Shown here in pieces: positions 14,951 through 24,310 of a stretch of 64,000 nt of DNA (positions are counted from its first letter, which is position 1; each line of letters begins with the position of its first letter). The stretch is from NCBI GenBank assembly GCA_002412625.1, contig DHVK01000022.1:1-64000 (forward strand), given 5' to 3'. The notes under the pieces were generated by a model. It had not been told where the DNA came from and did no database searches. It was given only the letters and a program-made list of their open reading frames with translations. The DNA is from Cloacimonetes bacterium UBA5210 (GTDB lineage Bacteria > Cloacimonadota > Cloacimonadia > Cloacimonadales > Cloacimonadaceae). Position numbers and translations under genes: made by a program.

Positions 14951-16272
14951 TGGCTACGCAAGCATTTCAAAAGATATATACCAAGCTGAATCAGATCACC
15001 AAAGCCACCTGCTCCGTGCGGGCAACCGGCATTGGCAATGAAGAACTGGCAACCGTGGGCGGCAGACTGGCGCAGGTTGTGAAGATCGTGGAAGACAACA
15101 TCACCCTGCAGATCTATGCCGGTACCGAAGGCATCGGTACGGACGCGGAAGTGGTCTTCTTTGGCAAGGCTCCCTCGCTGAAAGTAGGACATGATCTGGC
15201 AGGAAGATTCTTCAACGCCTATGGCGAGCCCATTGATGGCGGTCCCGATGTGGAAGGCACCGAAGTGGAAATCGGGGGACCTTCTGTGAATCCGGTGCGC
15301 CGTAAACAGCCCTCGGAGCTGATTGCCACGGGTATCGCCGGCATCGACCTGAATAACACTCTGGTAACCGGGCAAAAGATCCCCTTCTTTGCGGATCCTG
15401 ACCAGCCCTACAACGAAGTGATGGCAATGGTGGCACTGCGCGCGCAGAGTGATAAGATCATTTTGGGCGGCATGGGGCTCTCCAACGACGACTATCTCTT
15501 CTACAAAAACACCTTTGAAAACGCCGGAGTGATCGATCGCATCATCTCTTTTGTCAACACCACGGAAGACCCCACTGTGGAACGCCTCTTGGTGCCGAAC
15601 ATGGCGCTTACTTCCGCGGAGTACTTCGCCACCGAACACAACGAAAAGGTGCTGGTGCTGCTGACGGATATGACCCTGTATTGCGATGCCCTGGCCATCG
15701 TTTCGAACCGTATGGACCAGATCCCCTCCAAGGACTCCATGCCGGGCTCGCTCTACAGTGATCTGGCCAAGCTCTATGAAAAAGCCGTGCAATTCCCCGG
15801 CGGCGGTTCGATCACGATCATCGCCGTAACCACGCTTTCCGGTGGCGACATCACTCACGCCATCCCGGATAACACCGGCTACATCACGGAAGGCCAGCTC
15901 TTCCTGAAGCGTGATACGGATATATCCAAGACCATCGTGGACCCCTTCCGCTCTCTCTCGCGTCTCAAACAGCTCGTTATCGGCAAGAAGACCCGTGCCG
16001 ACCACCCGCAAGTGATGAACACTGCCGTGCGCCTATACTCCGACGCTGCCAACGCCAAGACCAAGCTGGAAAACGGTTTTGACCTTTCGGATTACGACGA
16101 GCGGGTACTGGAATTTGCCCGCGAATACTCCAACGACATTCTGGCCATAGACGTAAACATCGATACAGACGCCATGCTTGATACTGCCTGGAAGCTCTTC
16201 CAGAAGTACTTCAACAAGCAGGAGATAGGCATCAAAGACGAATTCATGAACATCCACTGGAAGAAGGCATGA
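14950..16272 (+). CDS. atpB: V-type ATPase regulatory subunit B
   Basis: This 440-residue subunit is the non-catalytic partner of A in the V1 hexamer. It carries the family motifs (QKIPFFADPDQPYNEVMA, LTDMTLYCDALA and IPSKDSMPGSLYSDLA) and lacks a functional P-loop, as expected. The start codon is the TAATG overlap with subunit A, and its own stop overlaps the start of subunit D by four bases (ATGA). Length is typical. Confidence 0.96.
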   Translation: MATQAFQKIYTKLNQITKATCSVRATGIGNEELATVGGRLAQVVKIVEDNITLQIYAGTEGIGTDAEVVFFGKAPSLKVGHDLAGRFFNAYGEPIDGGPDVEGTEVEIGGPSVNPVRRKQPSELIATGIAGIDLNNTLVTGQKIPFFADPDQPYNEVMAMVALRAQSDKIILGGMGLSNDDYLFYKNTFENAGVIDRIISFVNTTEDPTVERLLVPNMALTSAEYFATEHNEKVLVLLTDMTLYCDALAIVSNRMDQIPSKDSMPGSLYSDLAKLYEKAVQFPGGGSITIIAVTTLSGGDITHAIPDNTGYITEGQLFLKRDTDISKTIVDPFRSLSRLKQLVIGKKTRADHPQVMNTAVRLYSDAANAKTKLENGFDLSDYDERVLEFAREYSNDILAIDVNIDTDAMLDTAWKLFQKYFNKQEIGIKDEFMNIHWKKA

Positions 16273-16862
16273 ATCTGAAGTTTCAATACAACAAAATCTC
16301 TCAGTTGCAGCTGATTAAGCAACTGGGAGTAAGGCAGAAAGCGCTGCCGACTCTGAAGAACAAGGAATCCGCCCTGCGCGTGGAAGTGAAGAAAGCGCGT
16401 GATATGGCTTCTGAACTGGATCTCAAGATCAGGGACCGCACAGACCAACTGGATGCCTTCATGAAGCTCTGGGGCGAGTTTGATCCCGATCTGATCTCCG
16501 TGAAAGATGTACAAATCAAGACCCGCAAGATCGCCGGAGTAAAGACCCCCGTCCTGGAGGATATCAGCTACGAAATCCGCGATTTCAATCTCTTCACTGC
16601 CCCCAGCTGGTATCTGGACGGCATCGGATTGGTGAAAGAGCTTTCCCGCCTCCAGATCGAACGGGAATTCTTCCTGCGCAAAATGCACATCCTGGAACAC
16701 GTCCGCAAGAAAACCACACAGAAGGTGAATCTTTACGAAAAAGTGCAGATTCCCGCCTTCGAAGAGGCGATCGTGCGCATCAAACGCTTCCTGGAAGACG
16801 AAGAAAACCTGAGCAAAGCCGCCCAGAAAATCCTTAAGGACCGTCTGGAGGAACTCACATGA
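16269..16862 (+). CDS. atpD: V-type ATPase subunit D (central rotor shaft)
   Basis: This 197-residue protein is the central shaft of the V1 motor. It has the expected pair of long N- and C-terminal helices (about 1-70 and 125-197), including the start LKFQYNKISQLQLIKQLGVR and the late EREFFLRKMHILEHVRKKT. It overlaps subunit B by ATGA and subunit I by ATGA. Family length and position are both normal. Confidence 0.92.
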   Translation: MNLKFQYNKISQLQLIKQLGVRQKALPTLKNKESALRVEVKKARDMASELDLKIRDRTDQLDAFMKLWGEFDPDLISVKDVQIKTRKIAGVKTPVLEDISYEIRDFNLFTAPSWYLDGIGLVKELSRLQIEREFFLRKMHILEHVRKKTTQKVNLYEKVQIPAFEEAIVRIKRFLEDEENLSKAAQKILKDRLEELT

Positions 16863-18646
16863 TTGAGAAAATGAAGAAATACACTTTCGTGCTCTATCAT
16901 CTGGAGTATCCTGATTTCCTGACCAAACTGCAGGAACTCGGCATGGTTCATATCATCCGTTCAACTGACCTGAAAACCGATACCTTGCTCCAGAACCAGG
17001 AACTGCTCAATGATTACAGCGAAGCGCTCAAGTTTCTTTCCAAGATCGAGCCTGCCGCGGAAAAGAGCACAACCAACCTGCCCACGAAAGCCCTGCTGAA
17101 CCAACTCAACAATGCCCGGGATGAAAAGGAAGCCTTGCTCCGCAAGCAGGAAACCCTGCGCAAACAGATTAGAGACCTGCAACCCTGGGGGCATTTTGAG
17201 TATGAGCTGGTAACTCGTCTACAGGAGAACGGAGTAGGCGTGCAATTCTACCATTGCCTGAAGAATCATTTCAAGCAAGAATGGGAAACAGAACACACTA
17301 TCCGGGTAATTGCTGAAAGAAGCGGGATTATCTACTTTGTGCTGATGTATCAAGGTGAAGCCCCCGCACTGGAAGCGGACAGATTTTCGTTTCATAACAA
17401 AACCCTGCATCAGCTGGATGTCGAACTGGATGAGCACGAGAACCGGATCTCCGCTATTGATGAATACATCAGCGGAATCGCACCTGTTGCCCAAGATATT
17501 TTCCAAAAAGAGATCCGGCGCATCACCGGTGAATATGCCTATGAGGACGCCAGCCTGCAAGGCACCAGCGAGGTGGAAGACCACCTGCGTGTGATCAGCG
17601 GCTGGATCCCGATCAGTAAAGAAGAAAACCTGAAACGCTTTGTAAAGGAGCAGCAACTGATTCACTTCAGTGAAGAAGGCCGGGTGGAGGATAATCCCCC
17701 CATCAGTCTGAAAAACAACTGGTTCAACCGTTTGTTTGAGCCCATCACCCGCATGTACATGCTGCCCAAATACAACGAGTTTGACCTTACCCCCTTCTTT
17801 GCGCCGTTCTTTATGCTCTTCTTCGGCTTCTGTAATGCCGATATCGCTTACGGCGTGATTATAGTGCTGCTCACCCTGATCCTCCGCGCGAAGATCAAAG
17901 ACCCCACGACGAAAGGCTTTATGACCTTGGTGACTCTGTTTGGAGTTTCGTCGATCATCATGGGCTGGGTCATGGGCACCATCTTGGGCTTCGATATGAA
18001 GGAGATCCCCGCCATCGGAGAGCGCATCATCATCCGCAATACAGACCAGATCTTCAATTTCGGTCTGCTTCTGGGTGTGATCCAAATTCTTTTTGGCATC
18101 ATCATCTCTACCGTCAAGAAGATCAAACAAGCCGGTTTTATAAATGGCGTGAGCACGATCGGGACATTTCTGTTCATCGCGACCCTGGCCATCCTGGGCG
18201 CTGCACAATTGGGCACAGACATCTCGGCTGTGGCACCATATCTGAAATATCCGATGTGGAGCGGATTGGCTTTGATTCTGCTCTTCAACAAGCCGGGAAA
18301 AAACCCGCTGATCAATATCGGTAGCGGATTGTGGTTACTCTACAACCTTGTTACCGGCTTCTTTGGTGATATCCTCAGCTATATTCGTCTCTTCGCATTG
18401 GGCGTATCCAGCGCGATTTTAGGCTTCGTGATCAACAGCATTGGCGCTCAGATTGCCGGCGCGCCGATAATCGGCCCCGTCCTGTTTGTGATTTTCATGA
18501 TCCTGGGGCATACCCTGAATCTGGCGTTGGGCGGGCTTTCGGGCTTCGTGCATCCCTTGCGCCTCACTTTTGTGGAATTCTTCAAAAACGCCGAGTTCGT
18601 TGGACCCGGCATGGAATATAAACCCTTTTCCAAATCTATAAGGTAA
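16859..18646 (+). CDS. atpI: V-type ATPase subunit I (membrane stator a-subunit)
   Basis: This 595-residue subunit forms the ion half-channels. The N-terminal half (about 1-290) is cytoplasmic and partly coiled coil. The C-terminal half has about seven to eight membrane helices, starting at FDLTPFFAPFFMLFFGFCNA. Conserved motifs include GDILSYIRLFALGVSSAILG, with the essential Arg, and the C-terminal GFVHPLRLTFVEFFKNAEF. Its length is close to that of other bacterial I subunits. It overlaps subunit D by four bases and is followed by the proteolipid gene after a short AGGAGG leader. Confidence 0.94.
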   Translation: MIEKMKKYTFVLYHLEYPDFLTKLQELGMVHIIRSTDLKTDTLLQNQELLNDYSEALKFLSKIEPAAEKSTTNLPTKALLNQLNNARDEKEALLRKQETLRKQIRDLQPWGHFEYELVTRLQENGVGVQFYHCLKNHFKQEWETEHTIRVIAERSGIIYFVLMYQGEAPALEADRFSFHNKTLHQLDVELDEHENRISAIDEYISGIAPVAQDIFQKEIRRITGEYAYEDASLQGTSEVEDHLRVISGWIPISKEENLKRFVKEQQLIHFSEEGRVEDNPPISLKNNWFNRLFEPITRMYMLPKYNEFDLTPFFAPFFMLFFGFCNADIAYGVIIVLLTLILRAKIKDPTTKGFMTLVTLFGVSSIIMGWVMGTILGFDMKEIPAIGERIIIRNTDQIFNFGLLLGVIQILFGIIISTVKKIKQAGFINGVSTIGTFLFIATLAILGAAQLGTDISAVAPYLKYPMWSGLALILLFNKPGKNPLINIGSGLWLLYNLVTGFFGDILSYIRLFALGVSSAILGFVINSIGAQIAGAPIIGPVLFVIFMILGHTLNLALGGLSGFVHPLRLTFVEFFKNAEFVGPGMEYKPFSKSIR

Positions 18647-18662
18647 AATATTAGGAGGTTTA

Positions 18663-19181
18663 ATGAACCCGGATACCTTAAACACAGTAGCACAAACCAC
18701 AGTCACTGCCATGGCGGGCGGAAATATGGCATATTTCCTGGCCTGGATCGGAATATTCCTGATGGTGGCTCTTGCCGGTATGGGAAGCGCCTGGGGAACA
18801 GTTATCGGTGGCAGCGCCAGCGTGGGAGCCATGAAAAAACGGGATGATATCTTCCCGAGTTGTATGATCCTTTCCGCATTACCCAGTACTCAGGGTCTCT
18901 ACGGATTTGGCGCATTCTTTATCCTGAATGGACACATCACCCCTCAAATCAACATGCTGCAAGCCAGCGCCATCTTTGGTGCCGGACTCATCATGGGCGG
19001 TGTGGGACTCATTTCCGCATATCAACAGTCCAGAATCGTTGCCAATGGCATCGAAAGCCTGGGTGCCGGAAATGATGTGTTCTCTCAAACCCTGATCCTC
19101 GGTGTGTTCCCGGAACTATACGCAATCGTGGCTTTCGCCACCTGCTTCCTGATCTCCGGAGCTATCCCCGGCTTGGCATAA
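18663..19181 (+). CDS. atpK: V-type ATPase proteolipid subunit K, Na+-type site
   Basis: The 172-residue rotor-ring proteolipid has two fused hairpins (four helices). The second-hairpin carboxylate is E151 in GVFPELYAIV. The residues known to bind Na+ in Enterococcus hirae NtpK (L61, T64, Q65, Q110, E139) all have counterparts at the same spacing: L73, T76, Q77, Q122 and E151. This suggests a Na+-coupled enzyme. A strong AGGAGG precedes the ATG, which suits the high copy number needed for a ring subunit. It is the last gene of the operon and is followed by a terminator. Confidence 0.93.
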   Translation: MNPDTLNTVAQTTVTAMAGGNMAYFLAWIGIFLMVALAGMGSAWGTVIGGSASVGAMKKRDDIFPSCMILSALPSTQGLYGFGAFFILNGHITPQINMLQASAIFGAGLIMGGVGLISAYQQSRIVANGIESLGAGNDVFSQTLILGVFPELYAIVAFATCFLISGAIPGLA

Positions 19182-19200
19182 GCTTAAAGAATTCTATTGA

Positions 19201-19230
19201 AGAAGCGCATCTTCGGATGCGCTTCTTTTG
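19201..19230 (+). terminator. Rho-independent terminator after the V-ATPase operon
   Basis: A perfect 11-bp stem (AGAAGCGCATC / GATGCGCTTCT) with a TTCG tetraloop is followed directly by a T-rich tail. It ends the V-ATPase operon about 20 bases after subunit K. Confidence 0.9.
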
Positions 19231-19474
19231 TGCCTTCGCTTTTTTACTCACCATCAATTCTGCCTGCTGGGCAATAATCAAGCCCTCCCCCCCCCTTCCT
19301 CACATGAGTTATATGGCTATTACTCGGCAGACCTAAAGGCGATATACTGCTATCAGCATGGGACAATCAGGGCTTAAGAATAGCTGCATCCCGGATGAAA
19401 ACGCGCGGGAAGACACGGGGTTCTGATTTCAGGGAGACACAGATGGTTCTTGACAATATTGGCACAACTGTTAA

Positions 19475-21577
19475 ATGGGAAAAATGAATTCTAAATATCT
19501 ACTGATAATTATCTTAACAGCATTTGTGATTGTTGGGTTGTACCACATCTTTGCGGTGGGACGCTTCAATTACCCGGAGTTTCGGCTGAAAGAGGGGCAG
19601 GTAGCAGATACCGAAGTGATCGCCCCCTTCGATTTTCCTATCCTGAAATCTCCGGATCAATTGAGCACCGAGCAGGAGCAATCCGTCCGCACGCTGTCCA
19701 CTCCATATCGCATCAGCGATGAGCCTCTGTTTGAGGCATTAAGCGCAATAGATGCTATTTGGGCAGTGTTTTATCGCTTTCCGGAGGAGCCTTCTGAAAA
19801 ACATGTTCAGGAGCTTGGGAGAGCCGGATTCAACGTTACGGCGGAATCTATTGCCTTCGCCAAAAGCGCAAGTGCAAGAGACAGAATCTATGATTTTTTG
19901 CGGAAGGCAGTTACCGAAGCTCATGAAAAGGGGATTTATCAGGGGATCCAGGCAGATTCAATCAGTATCTGGACATTGGAAAACGAGGAACGTCAAGCCC
20001 TGAGCAGATTCCTCTCCATGGAGCAAGCTCAAAGCGGCCTGCGAGAATCCGTCCCAGAAGCCGAATTGTTCCTGACTGCGGTTGCTGAGCACATAATCAG
20101 GCCCAATATCTTGCCGGACACTGAGTTATTGGCAGAATTGAGTCAACGCAGGCTGAGCCAGATACCCGAAACGGAAGGCATCGTCCTGCAAAATGAGATA
20201 ATCATCCGCAAGAACGCCCGGGTCTCCGGAAACGATATCGACAAACTGGAATCCCTGCAAGCGGCATATCGCAGCCGTAATGTTCAGAAATCCGCGATTC
20301 AGCAGATGCTCCTGGCTTTGGGTATGCTGATCTATATCTTTGTGATCTTGCTGCTTACGAATCACTATTTTGGGATGTATAACACGGATCCGCACGAGGA
20401 TTTTGCCGACTTTTTGCCCCTCAATCTTGGGTTTGTGGTATTGGTCATCGTTGCTGTGATCAGTAATCATGTGTTTGGCTTGAATACGCTCTTGATTCCC
20501 TTTGCCTTCACCGTAGTTTGTGCCGCGATCCTGATGGGAGCTGAGTTTGGCATTCTCTATGGACTGTCCTCTATGCTGATAATCAGTCCCTTCATCAATT
20601 GGGAAACCTATACCCCGGTAATATTTATCCTTAGCACGATCATCACCATTATCCTGATCAAGCGACAAAAGGCACAGCATGAGTATCTCTCGATCTGGTT
20701 TTATCTGCTGGTAAGCGGCACGGTGGTGAATCTGGCAATATCCATATACAAGAGTGATCCCATCAATGTCGTGTTCCGCAATATCGGTTATGGAGTGGTC
20801 TCCAGTGCCCTCAGTATCATGGGCATCATCATGATAGTGCCTTACTACGAGAAAAAATGGAACCGGGCAACCAAACAGACACTGTTGGAACTATTGGATT
20901 TTAACCATCCTCTGCTCAAGAAATTAGCCACCTCTGCAGTAGGAACCTATCATCACAGTTTGATCGTGGGAAACTTGGCCGAAAGGGCAGCGGAAGCAAT
21001 CGGCGCAAACCCGCTTCTGGCAAGAGTTGGCAGCTATTATCACGATATCGGGAAGATCATCAATACCGAGATCTTTACGGAGAACAATGCTGATTCTTCC
21101 GAGATTCATGACGAATTGGTGCCGGAAAAGAGTGCCGCTTTGATCAAAAACCACGTATTGGAAGGGATAACTCTGGCCAAGAAATACAAGATTCCGCAAC
21201 CCGTGATCGATGTGATCATGCAGCACCACGGAGATAGCATTATCCGCTACTTCTTTGACAGAGCGGAGAAACTGAATCTACCCGCGGAATCTGCGGACTA
21301 TCAATATCCCGGACCCCGTCCCCAGAGTAAAGAAGCTGTGCTGGTGATGATCGCTGACGTCGTGGAAAGCACAACCAAGGCAAAGACGATCACAAACGAG
21401 AAAGATATTGAGAAGATCATCGACGATACAATCTCCCGGCTGATTCGTGAGGGGCAATTCAATGAAGCACCGATCACGATGAAGGATCTATCTACCATCA
21501 AACAATCCATGTTGCCGGTTTTGGGCAGCATCTATCGCAAGCGTCTGGATTATCCCGAAGCAAATGACAAACGTTGA
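19475..21577 (+). CDS. 7TM-HD phosphodiesterase, PgpH family
   Basis: This 700-residue protein has an N-terminal membrane anchor (about 8-28), a large extracytoplasmic 7TMR-HDED-type domain (about 30-265), a block of seven membrane helices (about 270-465) and a cytoplasmic HD domain. HD metal and catalytic motifs are visible as TYHHSLIVGNLAERA, YYHDIGKI and MQHHGDSIIRYF. PgpH of Listeria hydrolyses the second messenger c-di-AMP; that activity is the best guess here. Two Met codons (19475 and 19484) are possible starts, and neither has a strong ribosome-binding site. The gene overlaps ybeY by 14 bases, a synteny that is widespread (often with phoH, not seen here). Confidence 0.88.
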   Translation: MGKMNSKYLLIIILTAFVIVGLYHIFAVGRFNYPEFRLKEGQVADTEVIAPFDFPILKSPDQLSTEQEQSVRTLSTPYRISDEPLFEALSAIDAIWAVFYRFPEEPSEKHVQELGRAGFNVTAESIAFAKSASARDRIYDFLRKAVTEAHEKGIYQGIQADSISIWTLENEERQALSRFLSMEQAQSGLRESVPEAELFLTAVAEHIIRPNILPDTELLAELSQRRLSQIPETEGIVLQNEIIIRKNARVSGNDIDKLESLQAAYRSRNVQKSAIQQMLLALGMLIYIFVILLLTNHYFGMYNTDPHEDFADFLPLNLGFVVLVIVAVISNHVFGLNTLLIPFAFTVVCAAILMGAEFGILYGLSSMLIISPFINWETYTPVIFILSTIITIILIKRQKAQHEYLSIWFYLLVSGTVVNLAISIYKSDPINVVFRNIGYGVVSSALSIMGIIMIVPYYEKKWNRATKQTLLELLDFNHPLLKKLATSAVGTYHHSLIVGNLAERAAEAIGANPLLARVGSYYHDIGKIINTEIFTENNADSSEIHDELVPEKSAALIKNHVLEGITLAKKYKIPQPVIDVIMQHHGDSIIRYFFDRAEKLNLPAESADYQYPGPRPQSKEAVLVMIADVVESTTKAKTITNEKDIEKIIDDTISRLIREGQFNEAPITMKDLSTIKQSMLPVLGSIYRKRLDYPEANDKR

Positions 21578-22001
21578 AATCCAGGGGGACTTGCCTCCCG
21601 GAATTAGCTGCAACCAGCTGAAGATCATGGCAGAGTTGATCATGGTCTCAGAAGCTCCCGGCCTGAACTTTGAGCTAGGGCTTCTCTGCACGGACAGCAA
21701 GGAAATGCGCAGGTTGAATCGGCTGTATCGGGGAGTGGACTCCAATACTGACGTCTTGAGCTTCGAAGGCGAAAGACTGTCTCTGGAAGGCAGCGAAACC
21801 AGGTTTTGTGATATTATCATTGACACAAATCAGGTATTTGCACAAAAGGGAAAAAATACATACAGAGAGGAATTTTGGCAGGTTCTGATTCATGCATTGT
21901 TGCATTTGGTCGGTTACGATCACATCCGGACCTCAGACAAGATGAAAATGGAAGACGCAGAAGATAATTACCGAAAGCAAATTCCGGAAGGGCTCGATTG
22001 A
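21564..22001 (+). CDS. ybeY: rRNA maturation endoribonuclease YbeY
   Basis: This 145-residue zinc-dependent endoribonuclease acts in 16S rRNA 3'-end maturation and ribosome quality control. The diagnostic H-x3-H-x5-H motif is present as H110-ALLH114-LVGYDH120. The length matches the family. It overlaps the PgpH-like gene by 14 bases and the CorC-like gene by TGATG, so it sits in a translationally coupled chain. Confidence 0.94.
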   Translation: MTNVEIQGDLPPGISCNQLKIMAELIMVSEAPGLNFELGLLCTDSKEMRRLNRLYRGVDSNTDVLSFEGERLSLEGSETRFCDIIIDTNQVFAQKGKNTYREEFWQVLIHALLHLVGYDHIRTSDKMKMEDAEDNYRKQIPEGLD

Positions 22002-23260
22002 TGGAACCAAAAAGCATATATCTGCTTATCCTGATTGCTCTTTCGGCATTCTTTTCCGGTAGCGAAACCGCAATGTTTTCGCTATCCAGAATATACCTGA
22101 AGAAATTGGAAAATACCGGGGGGAAAAACGCCGCAATGGTGTTGAAACTTCTCTCCAAACCACGGAAGTTACTGGTAACTTTACTACTGGGCAACACCTT
22201 CGTCAACATCGCGATATCGTCCTTCAGCACCCTGATTGCTTACGGTATCGCCATCGATAGAGGCTGGGATCTGTCTTTGGTAATAGCAGCCCAGATCGCT
22301 TTGGTTACGATCGTAATCCTGTTTTTTGGCGAGATTGTTCCCAAACTGATTGCCCTTGCCCTAGCCAATGAGCTGTGCCTGATTCTGGCATTTCCCCTGA
22401 CCGTCGTCCAGTTTGTGTTTAGTCCGATTGTCTGGATCTTTGTGAAACTGAGTGAGTTGATCTCCAGCAAGCATCCGGCGGACAAAAGAATGGGCTCGCG
22501 CTTCACTGAGGAAGATTTTCACAACCTGATTCAAAGTGAATCTTCTTCGGGATCATTGGAAGAGCACGAAAAGCGCATGCTCGTAGGGCTTTTTCGCTTT
22601 CGTGAAGCCGAGATTAGCGAGATCTATGTACCCAGAGTGAAGATCAGCGCGATCGAGGAAAACCAAAGCCTGGATGAGCTTATTCAGCTGATAGTGGCTA
22701 GCGGATACTCCCGTATCCCGGTTTTTAAAGAAACCATCGACGACATCGTCGGCATGATCTATGTGAAAGACCTCATCCTCTTCCCGGAAAAAAAGAGTAT
22801 CATAGAACTGATGCGCCCCGCATGGTTTGTAACCGAAAACATGAAGATTCAGAGCCTGTTGAACCAGTTCAAGCTCAAGAAGCTGCAGGTCGCGATCGTT
22901 GTGGACGAGTATGGCGGAACCTCTGGAATCATTTCTTTGGAGGATATCCTGGAAGAAATCGTGGGTGAAATCCAGGATGAGTATGACGCGGACGAGATTC
23001 CTGAATTCAGCAAATGCGAGGACGGCAGCTACCTCGTTAGCGGGAACTACAGCGTGCGGCAGTTCAACCAGGAATTCTCCCGGGAGATTTCGGTAGAAGA
23101 ATATGATAACGTGGCGGAGTTCCTGCTGGCGCAATTCAATCATGTACCACAGGTGGGTGAAGTGTATTCCCTGGATGACAATATGATTCTGGAGATCCTT
23201 GATAGCGATGAAAAGAGCATCAAGCAGGTCCGGGTCTTGTTTAATGGAGATTATGCGTAA
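22001..23260 (+). CDS. HlyC/CorC-family CNNM-type transporter
   Basis: This 419-residue protein has an N-terminal DUF21/CNNM membrane domain (about 1-180, four hydrophobic helices), a pair of CBS domains (about 205-330) and a C-terminal CorC_HlyC domain (about 340-415, EYDNVAEFLLAQFNHVPQVG). Members mediate Mg2+ or Co2+ homeostasis. The start is the ATG at 22001, which overlaps the ybeY stop; an upstream TTG is less likely. It lies next to YbeY, as in many bacteria (the ybeY-corC pairing). Confidence 0.88.
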   Translation: MEPKSIYLLILIALSAFFSGSETAMFSLSRIYLKKLENTGGKNAAMVLKLLSKPRKLLVTLLLGNTFVNIAISSFSTLIAYGIAIDRGWDLSLVIAAQIALVTIVILFFGEIVPKLIALALANELCLILAFPLTVVQFVFSPIVWIFVKLSELISSKHPADKRMGSRFTEEDFHNLIQSESSSGSLEEHEKRMLVGLFRFREAEISEIYVPRVKISAIEENQSLDELIQLIVASGYSRIPVFKETIDDIVGMIYVKDLILFPEKKSIIELMRPAWFVTENMKIQSLLNQFKLKKLQVAIVVDEYGGTSGIISLEDILEEIVGEIQDEYDADEIPEFSKCEDGSYLVSGNYSVRQFNQEFSREISVEEYDNVAEFLLAQFNHVPQVGEVYSLDDNMILEILDSDEKSIKQVRVLFNGDYA

Positions 23261-23951
23261 GCAAATCATCCTCTTCTTTCTGGTCGCATTGAGCTATAAT
23301 CTTTATGGAATCCGGATTAAATATCGGGTTACATCTATGAAACTGAATGTAGCGGAGATCGAGATGGAGCTGAACGATTCCCACATATCCGTAGCAGTGA
23401 AAAGCAGGATCAAAGTCCCGCTCTTCCCTAGCATTGATAATCGCTATGAAATCATCCATGATGGCGATTTCAGACCACTTCATTATACCAGAATTGTTAA
23501 TCAAGCCGAGCTAACGGACTCTGTGTACACCAGATACCATCTGGGTAGCGCGACAATGCACCAGAGCAGTAATAGCAAGAGCATCAACTACAAGGTGCGT
23601 GCCGATACCCGGGATGTGTTTAGTTTGCTGGCAAAAATCAGCGACGACGTGAATGCCGGAGGCACATACTACGCAGATGGCAATGGCAGATTGTGGCAAG
23701 TGAAAGTCAGCGGGCCACAAACTGAAAGAATCTCCACCGCATTGGGCAAGCAAACCGCACGCAGACATGATTTCACTTTCCAGCCCCTGTCGCCCGTCAA
23801 AGCCCCGTATATCGATATGATAACGTTTAATTTTCTGGATCCGGATACACGGCTCACGCTATGGGTATCTGTGAATGGGGTGCCATTGAAGGCACATCTG
23901 AAGAAGGGCTTGATGAGTATGAATTGGGATATCCAGAGTGTCGGCCCATGA
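23253..23951 (+). CDS. DUF3108-like secreted protein
   Basis: This 232-residue protein has an N-terminal signal-like segment (IILFFLVALSYNLYGI) and a beta-rich remainder (YEIIHDGDFRPLHYTRIV, then LTLWVSVNGVPLKAHLKKG), similar to the DUF3108 family of periplasmic proteins of unknown function. I chose the Met at 23253, just after GGAG and at the start of the signal segment. Longer in-frame starts lie inside the preceding gene. It overlaps that gene by 8 bases and the next by ATGA. The role is unknown; the envelope is likely. Confidence 0.6.
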   Translation: MRKQIILFFLVALSYNLYGIRIKYRVTSMKLNVAEIEMELNDSHISVAVKSRIKVPLFPSIDNRYEIIHDGDFRPLHYTRIVNQAELTDSVYTRYHLGSATMHQSSNSKSINYKVRADTRDVFSLLAKISDDVNAGGTYYADGNGRLWQVKVSGPQTERISTALGKQTARRHDFTFQPLSPVKAPYIDMITFNFLDPDTRLTLWVSVNGVPLKAHLKKGLMSMNWDIQSVGP

Positions 23952-24310
23952 AACCAAGACTGTACTTGAAGTTCTTGCTTTTTTGGATGGGCTTTATCTG
24001 GATTATGTCCTCGATCCCGGCCAAGGAAATGCCCCAGATCAACATCTTCGGCTCCGATAAGATAGCGCATTTCGGGATTTACTTCGTATGGGGAACATTG
24101 GGCAAGCTGTATGCCAGATCCCGCGACAGCCGCAAAGCTGAAGCATTTTTGGTGCTGGCCTTGATGATCGCCTTGGCCGCCTTGGACGAATATCACCAAT
24201 ACTTTATCCCCGGCAGAAGCGTCTCTGTGTACGACCTGTTGGCAAATTGGTCCGGCATCCTGGCGGCCTGGATAATCACAAGCCGGGTATCCGGCAGAAG
24301 GTCATCATGA
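23948..24310 (+). CDS. VanZ-like membrane protein
   Basis: This 120-residue protein contains the VanZ-like motif set: an N-terminal helix with SSIPAKEMP, then GSDKIAHFGIYFVWG, and LDEYHQYFIPGRSVSVYDLL with a final helix. It has three to four membrane helices. The family is named after a teicoplanin-resistance accessory protein, but most members have unknown roles, so resistance should not be inferred. The start is fixed by the ATGA overlap with the preceding gene; another ATGA overlap links it to the next. Confidence 0.75.
   Translation: MKPRLYLKFLLFWMGFIWIMSSIPAKEMPQINIFGSDKIAHFGIYFVWGTLGKLYARSRDSRKAEAFLVLALMIALAALDEYHQYFIPGRSVSVYDLLANWSGILAAWIITSRVSGRRSS

Noticed and set aside
14902..16011. 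369-residue antisense frame across V-ATPase subunit B
   Set aside because: Overlaps a strongly conserved gene; no ribosome-binding site or recognisable domain.
23948..24310. Glycopeptide resistance (vanZ) cluster
   Set aside because: Only a VanZ-like domain is present. No vanHAX or sensor genes lie nearby.
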